From: Bordetella genomosp. 10
Lineage (GTDB): Bacteria > Pseudomonadota > Gammaproteobacteria > Burkholderiales > Burkholderiaceae_B
Reading direction: 5' to 3'
DNA length: 64,000 nt
Assembly: GCF_002261225.1 (NCBI RefSeq)
Contig: NZ_NEVM01000002.1
Location: 1,488,001 to 1,552,000, forward strand
Positions 24,861 through 33,726 of the stretch are shown here, in pieces (the first letter of the stretch is position 1; each line of letters opens with the position of its first letter). The notes beneath the pieces were generated by a model. It was not told the DNA's origin, searched no databases, and saw only the letters and a program-made list of their open reading frames with translations. The translations under genes were made by a program, and so were the position numbers.

Positions 24861-25565
24861 GTGCTTCAAGAGCGTGAAGGACGAGCAGGCAACTCGGCGC
24901 GGTTGGAAACGGTCGAGATCGACGCCAAGGCGCAGATCAAGGAATACAAAGAATCCCTGATCATCGATGCCGCTGCCAGGCTGTTCTACGAAAAGGGGTT
25001 CCAGCGCACGACGATCGACGACATCGCCGCGGCGTTGGGCTTCACCAAGCCTTTTGTCTATACGTATTTCACTTCCAAGCACAGCATCCTGGTGCGGCTG
25101 TTCGATCGCATCTACGACCAGGTCATTCAATCCGCCACCCATTTCGACGATCTCGCGGACGCTCCGCCCGCGCAACGGCTGCGGCACTTCCTCTCGGAAT
25201 ACATCCGGAAGAATCTGGAGCAGCCCCAGTTTTCCGCGGTCCTGCTGGAAGAAGAGAAGAATCTCAGCCCGGAAAAGCTGGAGGACATGCGCGTGAAGCT
25301 GCGCGCGTTCGACGATCAGTTGATGGGCCTCATCAAGGAAAGCGCGCAGGCGGCGGGCGTGGAAGTGGCGGAACCCAAGCTGGTCGCCCTCTCGATCAGC
25401 GGCATGGTTCGCAGCGTGCACCGCTGGTACTCCCCCAAAGGGCGCTTGTCCATCGAAGAAGTGTGCGACGAGCTCACCAACATCGCCATGCGCGCGGTGG
25501 GCCTGCCTGCCGAATCGCTTGCGGCCCCCCCGCCCAAGGCGGCCAGAAGCCGGCCGCAGAAGTAG
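24861..25565 (+). CDS. TetR-family transcriptional regulator
   Basis: 234 residues from GTG at 24861, with GAGG 6 bases upstream; an ATG at 24822 lies inside the transposon end and is rejected. The helix-turn-helix (about 35-75) reads LIIDAAARLFYEKGFQRTTI and DIAAALGFTKPFVYTYFTSK. The C-terminal domain belongs to the class that often controls fatty-acid or acyl-CoA metabolism. It faces away from the broken acyl-CoA ligase, which was probably its divergent target before the element arrived. Confidence 0.85.
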   Translation: MLQEREGRAGNSARLETVEIDAKAQIKEYKESLIIDAAARLFYEKGFQRTTIDDIAAALGFTKPFVYTYFTSKHSILVRLFDRIYDQVIQSATHFDDLADAPPAQRLRHFLSEYIRKNLEQPQFSAVLLEEEKNLSPEKLEDMRVKLRAFDDQLMGLIKESAQAAGVEVAEPKLVALSISGMVRSVHRWYSPKGRLSIEEVCDELTNIAMRAVGLPAESLAAPPPKAARSRPQK

Positions 25566-25576
25566 CGCGCCGAACG

Positions 25577-27202
25577 CTACGTCATCAGGAGGCGAGGCGC
25601 GGCGGGCACGCCAACCGGCGTCACGTCTTCCTCGCGCCGCTGCCCTTCATTGATACGAAACACGGCCACGGCCTCGCGCAGTTGCCCGGCCTGCGCACGC
25701 AGCGCGGCGGCGGCGGTGGCGGTGTCCTGCACCAGCGCGGCGGTTTCCTGGGTCGTCAGCTCTATCCTGCCCACCGCTTCGTTGACGACCTGCACGCCCT
25801 GCGCCTGCGCGGCGGCGGCGCCCGAAATCTCGCTCACGATGCCGGACACGCGATGGGCGGCGCTCTGCATATCCCGCACGGTCTGGCCGGCCACGCCGAC
25901 CTGGCTGACGCCGGCATCCACCCGCGCCGACGACTCCTCGATCAGGTCGCGGATCTCGCGCGCCGCCACGCTGCTGCGCTGCGCCAGGCCGCGCACCTCG
26001 CCGGCGACCACGGCGAAGCCGCGTCCCTGCTCGCCCGCGCGGGCAGCCTCGACGGCGGCGTTCAAGGCCAGGATATTGGTCTGGAAGGCAATGCCGTCGA
26101 CCACCCCGACGATTTCCGCGATCCGCCGCGCGCTGGCGGAAATGTCGCGCATCGCGGCGACCACGGCCTCGACCGCGGCGCCGCCGCGCTGCGCGAGGTC
26201 GGCGGCCTGCTCGGACTGCCGGCTCGCTTCCATCGCGTTGTCCGAGGTCGCCTGCACGGCATCCGCCAGTTCGGACATGCTGGCCACGGCTTCCTGCAAG
26301 GCGGCGGCCTGTCCGGCGCTGCGGTCGGACATATCGGAACACGCCTGGGCGATGTCGTGCACGCCGGCGTGCATGGCCTCCACGCCGCCGCGCACCCCGG
26401 ACACCGCGCCCGTCAGGCCGTCCTGCATGCGGCGCATGGCCGTGTAAAGCACGCCGATTTCGTTATTGCCGCCCGCGCGCACGGACTGCGTCAGGTCGCC
26501 ATTGGCGATGCGGTCGAAATGCGCGCCGGCCCGGCCCAGCGGCTGGAGCATGGCGCGGTGGAAGAAGATGCGGATGCCGATGGCCAGCGCGGCGGTGACC
26601 AGCGCCAAGGCAAGCGCGGTGTAGATCGCTGTATCCTGCGACCGGGCGACCGCGGCGACGGCTTCGACGCCGCGTTGGCGCGCATAGGCCTGGAAGGTGC
26701 TCTGGGCCTTGACGAAGGCATCGGACGCGGGCCCCAGCACCTGCTCGCTCAGGCGATTGACCTCGATGCCGTTCCAGCCCCGGATCGCCTTGATCATGGG
26801 CTTGAGGCAACCGTCCGCCAGGTCGGTGTAGGACTTGAGCACGGCCGTGTAGCGCGAGGCGCCGTCCGCGTCGGTATAGGGGACCTCGCGCAGGCGGGCA
26901 AAGGCCTGCTGTGCCTGGGCCAGGAGGTTTTCGGCGTGCGCGACTTCGTGGTCGCGGTCCTCCATGCGGCCGCCTTCCATATAGGTCTTGGCGTCGGTCA
27001 ACGCCGCGCGGGCCTGGAACACGGCCGTGCCCAGCATGCTCAGGTCGCCCGAGCGTTCGATGTGGTCGCGGCCCAGCGTTTCGACCCAGGCGCGGGTGTC
27101 GCGCAGCATGAGGATGGCGCCCGCGCCGGCCAGCGCGAAGAGGAGGACGAACAGGACCAGGACCGCGGAGAGGGCCGTGTCGATGCGCAAGCGATTCTGC
27201 AT
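25577..27202 (-). CDS. Methyl-accepting chemotaxis protein
   Basis: 541 residues. TM1 about 10-32, a four-helix periplasmic sensor about 33-190, TM2 about 192-214, HAMP about 215-270, then a coiled signalling domain with the hairpin tip [20 protein letters not shown] and [20 protein letters not shown]. The tail lacks a recognisable CheR-docking pentapeptide. No che gene is near, so it would serve a signalling array encoded elsewhere. Ligand unknown. Confidence 0.92.
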   Translation of the reverse strand: MQNRLRIDTALSAVLVLFVLLFALAGAGAILMLRDTRAWVETLGRDHIERSGDLSMLGTAVFQARAALTDAKTYMEGGRMEDRDHEVAHAENLLAQAQQAFARLREVPYTDADGASRYTAVLKSYTDLADGCLKPMIKAIRGWNGIEVNRLSEQVLGPASDAFVKAQSTFQAYARQRGVEAVAAVARSQDTAIYTALALALVTAALAIGIRIFFHRAMLQPLGRAGAHFDRIANGDLTQSVRAGGNNEIGVLYTAMRRMQDGLTGAVSGVRGGVEAMHAGVHDIAQACSDMSDRSAGQAAALQEAVASMSELADAVQATSDNAMEASRQSEQAADLAQRGGAAVEAVVAAMRDISASARRIAEIVGVVDGIAFQTNILALNAAVEAARAGEQGRGFAVVAGEVRGLAQRSSVAAREIRDLIEESSARVDAGVSQVGVAGQTVRDMQSAAHRVSGIVSEISGAAAAQAQGVQVVNEAVGRIELTTQETAALVQDTATAAAALRAQAGQLREAVAVFRINEGQRREEDVTPVGVPAAPRLLMT

Positions 27203-27309
27203 GGGGAAGCTGCCACGTCTCCCGGAGGGGAGACTCCTGAGGCATTATCCCGGCAATATTTGGCAATTCCTTGACACACCCTCATCGGCTGGCGCGTGGC
27301 GGTGCCCGT

Positions 27310-28047
27310 TTACGCCAAGGCGGCCTTCTGCGCCTTCACCAGGCCCGCGATCCCCTTCTCGGCCAGCGTCAGCAGGCTGTCCAGCTCGGCGCGGTCGAAG
27401 GTGACGCCTTCGGCGGTGCCCTGCACTTCGACGAAACGGCCGGCGCCAGTCATGACGACGTTGACGTCGGCGTCGCAGGCGGAGTCTTCGGCATAGTCCA
27501 GGTCCAGCACCGGGCGGCCGTCGACCATGCCGACGGATACCGCGGCCACGTGGTCGCGCAAGGGATTGACGGCCAGGTCGCCGCGTTTCATGAGCAAGGC
27601 GATGGCGTCGGCCGTGGCGACCCATGCGCCGGTAATGCTGGCGCAGCGGGTGCCGCCGTCGGCCTGCAGGACGTCGCAGTCGATGTGCAGGGTGCGCTCG
27701 CCGAGCAAGGCCATGTCGACCACGGCGCGCAGGCTGCGGCCGATCAGGCGCTGGATCTCCTGGGTGCGGCCGCTCTGCTTGCCGCGCGCGGCCTCGCGGT
27801 CGCCCCGGGTATGCGTGGCGCGCGGCAGCATGCCGTATTCGGCGGTCACCCAGCCCTGCCCCTGGCCCTTGAGAAACGACGGCACTTTCTCAAGCACGCT
27901 GGCGGTGCACAGCACGTGCGTATTGCCGGCCTTCACCAGCACGGAGCCTTCGGCATACCGCGTGAAACCGCGCTCCAGCGAAAAAGGACGCAGTTCGTCG
28001 ACGGCGCGGCCCGAGGGACGTGCGCCCGGCGTAACGGTAGTGGTCAT
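27310..28047 (-). CDS. rph: Ribonuclease PH
   Basis: 245 residues from the ATG at 28047, chosen because TTGGAG sits 6 bases upstream (a start at 28059 lacks this). Markers are [52 protein letters not shown] and [12 protein letters not shown]. It is the phosphorolytic exonuclease that trims tRNA 3' ends. Divergent from yicC with a 154-base gap. Confidence 0.95.
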   Translation of the reverse strand: MTTTVTPGARPSGRAVDELRPFSLERGFTRYAEGSVLVKAGNTHVLCTASVLEKVPSFLKGQGQGWVTAEYGMLPRATHTRGDREAARGKQSGRTQEIQRLIGRSLRAVVDMALLGERTLHIDCDVLQADGGTRCASITGAWVATADAIALLMKRGDLAVNPLRDHVAAVSVGMVDGRPVLDLDYAEDSACDADVNVVMTGAGRFVEVQGTAEGVTFDRAELDSLLTLAEKGIAGLVKAQKAALA

Positions 28048-28201
28048 GGTCGGCTCCAATGGCTAAAGTCAGTGTGTCGTCAAAATCGAGACGTCGATAG
28101 GCCGGCATTGTAAATGGGCCGGCTTTGCGCTCTGTTATCCTCAGGCCATGCGCCCGCCCGCGCCGCGGCGGGCGCCGGCAACCATCCCCTGGACACCCGA
28201 C

Positions 28202-29146
28202 ATGATACGTAGCATGACCGCATTCGGCAGCGCCCGCGCCGATCTCGAACAAGGTTCGGTGGCGCTGGAATTCCGCAGCGTCAACAGCCGTTTTCTCGAC
28301 CTGCATTTCCGCCTGCCTGACGACCTGCGCCATCTGGAATCGCCCTTGCGCGAACTGCTCACCGCCAATCTGGGCCGCGGCAAGGTGGAGGTGCGGGTCA
28401 GCTACACGCGCAACGCCGACGCCGACGTGCCGCGCCTGGACCCGGCCTGGCTGCACGCGCTGACCGAACAACTCGACGCCGCGCGCAAGGTGCTGCCCGA
28501 AATCGAGCCGCCGCGCCTGGCCGAACTCTTCAACTGGCCCGGCCAGCGCAACAACGACGCCATGGATCCCCAGGCCTGGGGCGCGGCGGGCATGGAGGCG
28601 GCGCGCCAGGCTTTGGCTCAATTGCAGGAAACGCGTACGCGCGAAGGCCAGCGCCTGGCCGAGGTCATGCGCGAATGCGCCGCCGGCATGGAAAAGGTCG
28701 TCGCCGACGTCGAGCAGTTGCTGCCGCAATTGCTGGCCGATCATCGCGAGAAACTGGCGACCAAGCTGCGCGAAAGCGTGGAAACGGCCTTCCCCGGCGG
28801 CTTTACCCACATCAGCGGCGCCGAACTGAGCGAGCGCCTGGCCCAGGAAGCCACCCTTTTCGCCCTGCGCATCGACGTCGCCGAAGAACTCGCACGCCTG
28901 CGCTCGCACCTGGCCGAGCTGACGCACATCCTCAGCGCCGGCGACGACGCCAAGGCCGACAAGGACAAGACCGGCAAACGCGCCAGCGGCAGCGCCGGCA
29001 AGCGCCTGGACTTCCTGTTCCAGGAAATGAACCGCGAAGCCAACACCCTGGGCTCCAAAGCCGGCAACGTCGAAGTCACGCGCGCGGCGATGAATCTGAA
29101 ATTGTTGATTGAGCAGATGCGGGAGCAGGCGGCGAATTTGGAGTAA
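28202..29146 (+). CDS. yicC: YicC-family endoribonuclease
   Basis: 314 residues from the ATG at 28202. The N-terminus MIRSMTAFGSARADLEQG and the C-terminus LDFLFQEMNREANTLGSKAG are family signatures. A Lys/Asp-rich insert (about 255-275) precedes the C-terminal domain. YicC proteins act in RNA turnover and have been described as endoribonucleases. It lies upstream of and convergent with the FabZ-like gene. Confidence 0.92.
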   Translation: MIRSMTAFGSARADLEQGSVALEFRSVNSRFLDLHFRLPDDLRHLESPLRELLTANLGRGKVEVRVSYTRNADADVPRLDPAWLHALTEQLDAARKVLPEIEPPRLAELFNWPGQRNNDAMDPQAWGAAGMEAARQALAQLQETRTREGQRLAEVMRECAAGMEKVVADVEQLLPQLLADHREKLATKLRESVETAFPGGFTHISGAELSERLAQEATLFALRIDVAEELARLRSHLAELTHILSAGDDAKADKDKTGKRASGSAGKRLDFLFQEMNREANTLGSKAGNVEVTRAAMNLKLLIEQMREQAANLE

Positions 29147-29153
29147 AGCTCAG

Positions 29154-29173
29154 CGGGGTGCCACGCCACCCCG
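29154..29173. terminator. Possible bidirectional hairpin between yicC and the FabZ-like gene
   Basis: Arms CGGGGTG (29154-29160) and CACCCCG (29167-29173) pair perfectly around a 6-base loop in the 33-base convergent gap. There is no good U-tract on either side, so termination by this hairpin alone is doubtful. Confidence 0.4.
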
Positions 29174-29179
29174 AAATGA

Positions 29180-29641
29180 CTATGTCGACCGGACCGCGCA
29201 CAGCAAGGTTGCTTCTGCGACCATCTCCTGGCCGACATAGGCCTGCCCTCTGTATTTGCAGATCGAGCGACTCAATCGAAGAGCGCGAACATCCAGCCGA
29301 AGGCAGTCGCCGGCCAGCACGGGCCGCAGGAACTTGGCATCGTCCACGCCAAGAAAGTAATACACGGCCGCGGCCTCTTCAGGCCGCTCGTGCGTGCTCT
29401 TTCCCGCCCCCTTTTCGGCAAACGAGAATAGCGCCGCGGCTTGCGCCATCGCTTCCAGGATCAGTGGCCCCGGCATGGGCAGGTTGCCTCCGTCCGTACC
29501 GCGGGAAAAGCTATCCCCCGCCGATACATTCTTGACGGCCAGGATCCGTTCTTGCGGGACAAGCTCCAGGACCCTGTCGATCAACAGCATGGGATAACGA
29601 TGCGGTAGCCTCGCCGTGATCTCGTGAATATCCAATTCCAA
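29180..29641 (-). CDS. FabZ-like 3-hydroxyacyl-ACP dehydratase, stand-alone
   Basis: 153 residues from TTG at 29641, which has TGGAGA upstream with a 7-base gap; no ATG is available at the homologous N-terminus. Hot-dog fold motifs: HRYPMLLIDRV with the catalytic His and PGPLILEAMAQAAALF with the catalytic Glu. It dehydrates 3-hydroxyacyl-ACP. The location outside an lpxD-fabZ-lpxA cluster and divergence around residues 45-55 suggest a second, specialised copy rather than housekeeping FabZ. Confidence 0.82.
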   Translation of the reverse strand: MELDIHEITARLPHRYPMLLIDRVLELVPQERILAVKNVSAGDSFSRGTDGGNLPMPGPLILEAMAQAAALFSFAEKGAGKSTHERPEEAAAVYYFLGVDDAKFLRPVLAGDCLRLDVRALRLSRSICKYRGQAYVGQEMVAEATLLCAVRST

Positions 29642-29879
29642 CGCAACTCTCCAGCAATGTCGGCTCCGCTGGCGCGTGGTGGGCGATCTCGCCACCGGGC
29701 CGATTCGAAAAGGGCGAGTCTGCCACGAAAAATCGTCCGTCCTCGGAAACCTCTTCGCGAGTGCGCTACGCTTTGTTTCCAGCGTCTTTATGGCAAAGCA
29801 AGGTCGAAAGGCAAGGCGGGGAAAGCATATTTTTCTGTTCGGCATGGCCGATATCGCCGCTGTCCCCGCCGCGAGCACC

Positions 29880-30122
29880 CTAGTAGGTCAAGGGGTGCGG
29901 CACGCCGTTTTCATCGATCGACTCGATGCGGTCAACAACGACATCCGAGGCGAGCTTGGCATCCTCCAACTGCGAGAACGAGCAATCCGTTACCACTCGG
30001 AAAAAACGACTTGATTCAGGCTCGCCTTCTTTGTGGGTCGTGACATCGGCGATTGCCGGCACGTCGCCCGACTGAAAAGCACCACTACACACGGTCCAAC
30101 CATCAATTTCGCGTTTACCCAT
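29880..30122 (-). CDS. Small hypothetical protein (80 aa)
   Basis: 80 residues, MGKREIDGWTVCSGAFQSGD to the C-terminal GVPHPLTY. The ATG at 30122 has GGAG 5 bases upstream, a convincing start. It is soluble, acidic and mixed alpha/beta in character with no known motif and no signal peptide. Codon use is less GC-rich than in neighbours. Function unknown. The upstream region also leads to the Fur box at 30293, though that box points more naturally to the divergent DUF2325 gene. Confidence 0.65.
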   Translation of the reverse strand: MGKREIDGWTVCSGAFQSGDVPAIADVTTHKEGEPESSRFFRVVTDCSFSQLEDAKLASDVVVDRIESIDENGVPHPLTY

Positions 30123-30292
30123 TTTCTCTCCACTATTTGATTCAACGGGGATCGTAGCACGCACCCCAAATGGCAGAGGCGCTGCCAAGGGCCTGCGCAG
30201 GGGGTGAGCCCGCATCTCTCTACCTCCGGGCTGCACCTGTTCCCGAGGAGGACGGAACCGATTCCGGCATCGCGTGGGCCTTCCCTACAAAA

Positions 30293-30311
30293 AATAATGA
30301 TTATCATTACA
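30293..30311. promoter_or_regulatory. Strong Fur box upstream of the DUF2325 gene
   Basis: The sequence aataatgattatcattaca matches the Fur 19-mer at 15 of 19 positions and contains the perfect palindrome AATGAT-T-ATCATT (30296-30308). It sits 68 bases before the DUF2325 start and 171 bases from the divergent small gene. Confidence 0.8.
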
Positions 30312-30378
30312 ATAGACAGATCGACCTGGCGGCGATCCGCCAGGATGCCTGGGAGGGCGACGAAGATAGAGGTGTGAG

Positions 30379-31134
30379 ATGACCGGAAATCCGGACGAGC
30401 AATTCTCCGGCGGTGATGGCGTGGCCACTGTCCGCGCTCGGCTGGCGCGGGGGTCGCGCCAGGGGGCCGCGAGTGTGCGACGCATGGCTGGCGTTATCGC
30501 CGGGCTGGAAGCCGAGGTGATGCGACTGCGTGCCGCCGTGATGGTGAAGGAAACGGCGCTGGCGTGGGCGCGGGATGAGCTTGATGCCGTCCGGGCAGCG
30601 GTTCCTGGGCTGCCCCGCCGATTGGCACTGGCGCGTCGCGTTGTCGAACTAGAAGCACGTGTCCGTGAACTGATGCGGGCACAGTCCCCTGCCTATGCGG
30701 GCCTGACGACGGAAGCGGGCCGGACGCGGGGCGCCGACACGTTGGTACGGAGGCGGACTCGCCAAGACAGCCCGGCTGTCGAGACCGCCGCGCCGCGCGT
30801 TCCCGATCTGCATGAGAAGGTCGTGCTCTGGATAAGCCGGGATCAGGCGACGGATTGGACCGAGCGCGCGATAGACAAGATGGGCGCCCGGGTCGTGCAG
30901 TCGGATGGATCGGACGCGTCGGCGCTCGACGCGGGCCTGGCCGACGCCGACCTGGTGGTTTGCCAGACCGGCTGCGTCAGCCATCGCGCCTGGTGGCGCG
31001 TGCAGGACTATTGCACGCGCACGGGCAAGCAATGCGTGCTGGTGGACCGGCCCGACGCGCTACGCGCGCTGTTCGAATCTTCCGCGCACGGTTCGCAGAC
31101 GGAAGCTCTGCCTGAGCAGGCCCCTGGCAGGTAG
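30379..31134 (+). CDS. DUF2325 domain protein with N-terminal coiled coil
   Basis: 251 residues. Residues about 35-100 are Arg/Ala/Glu-rich and predicted helical coiled coil (AGLEAEVMRLRAAV, RRVVELEARVRELM). The C-terminal about 95 residues form the DUF2325 domain: VVLWISRDQATDWTERAI, ADLVVCQTGCVSHRAWWRVQ and GKQCVLVDRPDALR, with two cysteines that could respond to metal or redox state. A strong Fur box lies just upstream, so iron control is likely. Molecular function is unknown. Confidence 0.8.
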   Translation: MTGNPDEQFSGGDGVATVRARLARGSRQGAASVRRMAGVIAGLEAEVMRLRAAVMVKETALAWARDELDAVRAAVPGLPRRLALARRVVELEARVRELMRAQSPAYAGLTTEAGRTRGADTLVRRRTRQDSPAVETAAPRVPDLHEKVVLWISRDQATDWTERAIDKMGARVVQSDGSDASALDAGLADADLVVCQTGCVSHRAWWRVQDYCTRTGKQCVLVDRPDALRALFESSAHGSQTEALPEQAPGR

Positions 31135-31219
31135 CGACAGGCAGCTACGCACCACAAGTAGGGCCCGTCTCAGACGGAAAGCCCGCGTGGCGCCCCCATC
31201 GGCGCCTGTAAAGCAGCCC

Positions 31220-31504
31220 TCAACCGCCCCGCCCCGCATACGCATATTCAGACCCGCGCAACCGGGCCCACTCGGCAGCCTGGCGATAGCCGGCCAATCG
31301 CTCCAGTTCGGCCTTCCCTTCCCCGGTCAGCACGGCGATCTGCACGGCCGGCCGATTGCCATTCGAAAGAATCTGCTGAGGCGCCGGCACGATCAAACCG
31401 AGCGTCTGCAAGGCGGAAAAAACGGCAGGCTTCTTATGCCAGGGAACTTGCCGAAGCCGGATATTCTCAAGTTCGTCCCAGACTTGCTCGTTGGATAGCA
31501 CCAT
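31220..31504 (-). CDS. Small hypothetical protein (94 aa)
   Basis: 94 residues, from MVLSNEQVWDELENIRLRQV to the C-terminal EYAYAGRGG. The ATG at 31504 follows GGGAGAAAGG. Predicted mostly helical with a winged-helix-like middle (FSALQTLGLIVPAP, VQIAVLTGEGKAELERLAGY), so a small DNA-binding role is possible but unproven. No recognisable family. It lies convergent with the DUF2325 gene. Confidence 0.6.
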   Translation of the reverse strand: MVLSNEQVWDELENIRLRQVPWHKKPAVFSALQTLGLIVPAPQQILSNGNRPAVQIAVLTGEGKAELERLAGYRQAAEWARLRGSEYAYAGRGG

Positions 31505-31669
31505 CCTTTCTCCCTGTCTCCGATGCGTCTTCGACGCCGGGCCAGTTGAGCACGCCTGCAATACGGAAGAAGAGACCGGCAATCGCCTCTTCTTCCCTTA
31601 CGAACGGGCCCAGCATAGGCTCGACCTCTCACACGTCCTTGCCGGCGGCATGGCCGCCGGAGCCGCCGC

Positions 31670-32206
31670 TCAATGGAGGACGGCGCACGCGACCCGGTCG
31701 CCGGACCCGCCGATCGGCTGGCTCTGGTAATCGTCGGGCTGAGCGTGGATCACCAGCGCGGCGCCGTCAGCGTCGAGCAAGGGCGGATGCTTGCCGCCCG
31801 GTTTCAGCGAGACGAGCGTGGAATAAAGCTCCACGGTGGCCGAACCATCGGCATTCACGAAGAGGTTGGGAAGGTCGCCCGCGTCGTTCGCCTTGGCATT
31901 GAGCAAGCCATGCACGACCGGCGTGACCGAATGAACGTGGGCGCCGGCGCTGGTGAACTTGGGCGCGCCGCAATCTCCTTTTTCATGGAAATGCATGCCA
32001 TGCCACCCGGGCGTCAAACCCTTCGCTTCCACGCGCAGGATCACCCCGGCCGGCGCCGCCGTGATCTGGACCGTGCCGCGCGCGCCACCGTCGCTACCGA
32101 TCAACTGGCCGGACGCCGCATCGGCCGCCATGGCTGACAGCGGAACGGCGGCCACCCCGCATGCAAGCGCCGCGACAAACTTCAACTTTGAACGAATCAT
32201 CATCAT
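31670..32206 (-). CDS. sodC: Periplasmic Cu/Zn superoxide dismutase
   Basis: 178 residues with a signal peptide (about 1-28). Copper ligands H72, H74, H90 and H154 and the Cys79-Cys174 disulfide pair are present (MHFHEKGDC, DRVACAVL). The zinc side keeps H90, H99 and D111, but the position of the fourth classical zinc ligand is D108 (NDAGDLPN) instead of His. It converts periplasmic superoxide to peroxide. The ATG run at 32206 has GGAGAAGGA directly upstream. Whether the Asp variant holds zinc normally is unclear. Confidence 0.9.
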   Translation of the reverse strand: MMMIRSKLKFVAALACGVAAVPLSAMAADAASGQLIGSDGGARGTVQITAAPAGVILRVEAKGLTPGWHGMHFHEKGDCGAPKFTSAGAHVHSVTPVVHGLLNAKANDAGDLPNLFVNADGSATVELYSTLVSLKPGGKHPPLLDADGAALVIHAQPDDYQSQPIGGSGDRVACAVLH

Positions 32207-32308
32207 TCCTTCTCCATGCTTGTTTGATCGGTAATGCCAGCTCGACCTGGACCGCCCTATCTTACTCCGCCCCGCCAGGGCGCCGCGGCCGCCAAGTCGT
32301 CATTCATG

Positions 32309-32668
32309 CTATCCGGCCGGAGAAACCCGAGCCTGCGCACGAAACCGGACGTGCAATGCCTGGGGATACCGAATCAGCAACACGCCCGGATGCGGCGCGG
32401 TGCCGCGATGCATTAAATCCTTGCCTATTATCCAAATGGCCGCGAGGAATTGAAGCGGCAAGGGCAGCAAGGACGCCCCGTCAACCAGCCACGAACCTCG
32501 GCGTTCGTCGACACGGCAACGCAGTCCGCGGGCCGCCGCCGCGGCTACGCACACCCTGATCGCGCCCTCCATGTCCCCGACGTTCTCGAGCACGAACGAA
32601 TCCCCCTTTTCCATCAGGCGCTTGAATTCTTCTTCGGTGATCCGGTTTTGAAAATAGGTTTTCATCAT
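32309..32668 (-). CDS. Hypothetical protein (119 aa) downstream of an AraC gene
   Basis: 119 residues, starting MMKTYFQNRITEEEFKRLME. The N-terminal half is helical and hydrophilic; GLRCRVDERRGSWLVDGASL and an aliphatic stretch (LPLPLQFLAAIWIIG) follow, then an Arg-rich end. It lies 60 bases downstream of the AraC gene on the same strand. No ribosome site is obvious and no family is recognised. Confidence 0.5.
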   Translation of the reverse strand: MMKTYFQNRITEEEFKRLMEKGDSFVLENVGDMEGAIRVCVAAAAARGLRCRVDERRGSWLVDGASLLPLPLQFLAAIWIIGKDLMHRGTAPHPGVLLIRYPQALHVRFRAQARVSPAG

Positions 32669-32728
32669 GGCGAAGCGAGACTGTCTGGAAGACCGCGTTG
32701 AAAATCCGTCGCCGCCCGGCGACGGCGC

Positions 32729-33622
32729 CTACCTGAAAGACACGGGGCCGGGCTGGCGCTCCGCGATATAGCGCCCGGGAGACGTGCCGAGCGCCTTGCG
32801 GAACATCGACACGAAACCGCCGGCGCTCTCGTAGCCCAGGCCGTCCGCCACCTGCTGGACCGACGATCCGGTCCCCAGCCATTTCACGGCCAGCATGAGA
32901 TGGAGCCGCTGCCGCCAGCGGCCGAAGCTCATGCCGGTCTCCTCCGTCAAGCGGCGGGCCAGCGTGCGCTCGCTCAATCCCACGCGCCGCGCCCATGTCC
33001 GCATCGTTCCACGGTCGGCCGGGTCCTCCACGATCATCTCGGCGATCTTGCGCAGCCGGGCGTCGGTGGGCATCGCAAGATGCAGGTTGCCCGTCGGCGC
33101 CACCGCGATTTCATCCAGGAGCAAGGTGACCAAATGCGATTCCATGCCGCCGTCCGCATACAGCAGGGGAAGATCGGCCGAACGGATCACGAGCTCGCGC
33201 AGCAGCGGCGTCGTGGAGACGGTGCAGCACTTCGCCGGCAGACCGGACGCCGCCGCCGGGTCGATGAATACGACATAGCACTCGATCGTGCCGGCGGCGA
33301 CGATCTTGTGCAGGACGCCGCCGGGCACCCAGATCGCGCTATGGGGCGGCACGATCCAAAGCCCGCCCTCCACTTCGCAGGTGAACACCCCGCGCAACAG
33401 CAGCAGGAGCTGCCCTTTCCGATGGCGATGGAAATCCTTCTCCAGGCGGTCGAGGCCGTCGGCATCCAGGTCGGCGAGGTCGATCCCCGCGGCGCCCATG
33501 GTCACCACCGGTCGGGGGACCAGATCGGGATCCGTCCATTCGGCGTCATGCGGGAGGCGGGTCAGAACGGGCACGGTAGATGGCGGGCGTGGACGGCCAC
33601 GCGTTTGGCAGGAATTACGCAT
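32729..33622 (-). CDS. AraC-family regulator with N-terminal cupin
   Basis: 297 residues if started at the ATG at 33622; the frame also allows 33670 and a GTG at 33574, and none has a clear ribosome site. The cupin part (about 40-140) has FHRHRKGQLLLLLRGVFTCE and PPHSAIWVPGGVLHKI. Two helix-turn-helix motifs end the protein: RTWARRVGLSERTLARRLTE and VQQVADGLGYESAGGFVSMF, then LGTSPGRY. It is divergent from a methyltransferase/siderophore-interacting-protein operon, with TTGGCA repeats in the shared region, so it probably controls that operon. Confidence 0.85.
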   Translation of the reverse strand: MRNSCQTRGRPRPPSTVPVLTRLPHDAEWTDPDLVPRPVVTMGAAGIDLADLDADGLDRLEKDFHRHRKGQLLLLLRGVFTCEVEGGLWIVPPHSAIWVPGGVLHKIVAAGTIECYVVFIDPAAASGLPAKCCTVSTTPLLRELVIRSADLPLLYADGGMESHLVTLLLDEIAVAPTGNLHLAMPTDARLRKIAEMIVEDPADRGTMRTWARRVGLSERTLARRLTEETGMSFGRWRQRLHLMLAVKWLGTGSSVQQVADGLGYESAGGFVSMFRKALGTSPGRYIAERQPGPVSFR

Positions 33623-33651
33623 ATTTTGGCAACATTCGCCAATGCTGCCAA
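33605..33651. promoter_or_regulatory. TTGGCA repeat cluster, probable AraC-type operator
   Basis: TTGGCA occurs directly repeated at 33605-33610 and 33626-33631, exactly 21 bases (two helical turns) apart, and inverted as GCCAA (33638-33642) and TGCCAA (33646-33651). Direct half-sites 21 bases apart are typical of AraC-family targets. The cluster overlaps the possible AraC starts and lies 76-122 bases before the methyltransferase. Confidence 0.55.
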
Positions 33652-33726
33652 GGACACCGCTATCTACCATGCCGGAACGGCTGCCAGCACCCCGCTGCCC
33701 AGGCCTTTCGCGGAGTACACGGACCC

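Noticed and set aside
29676..30014. Plus-strand 112-residue frame
   Set aside because: It overlaps the better supported minus-strand gene at 29880-30122 and has no recognisable features.
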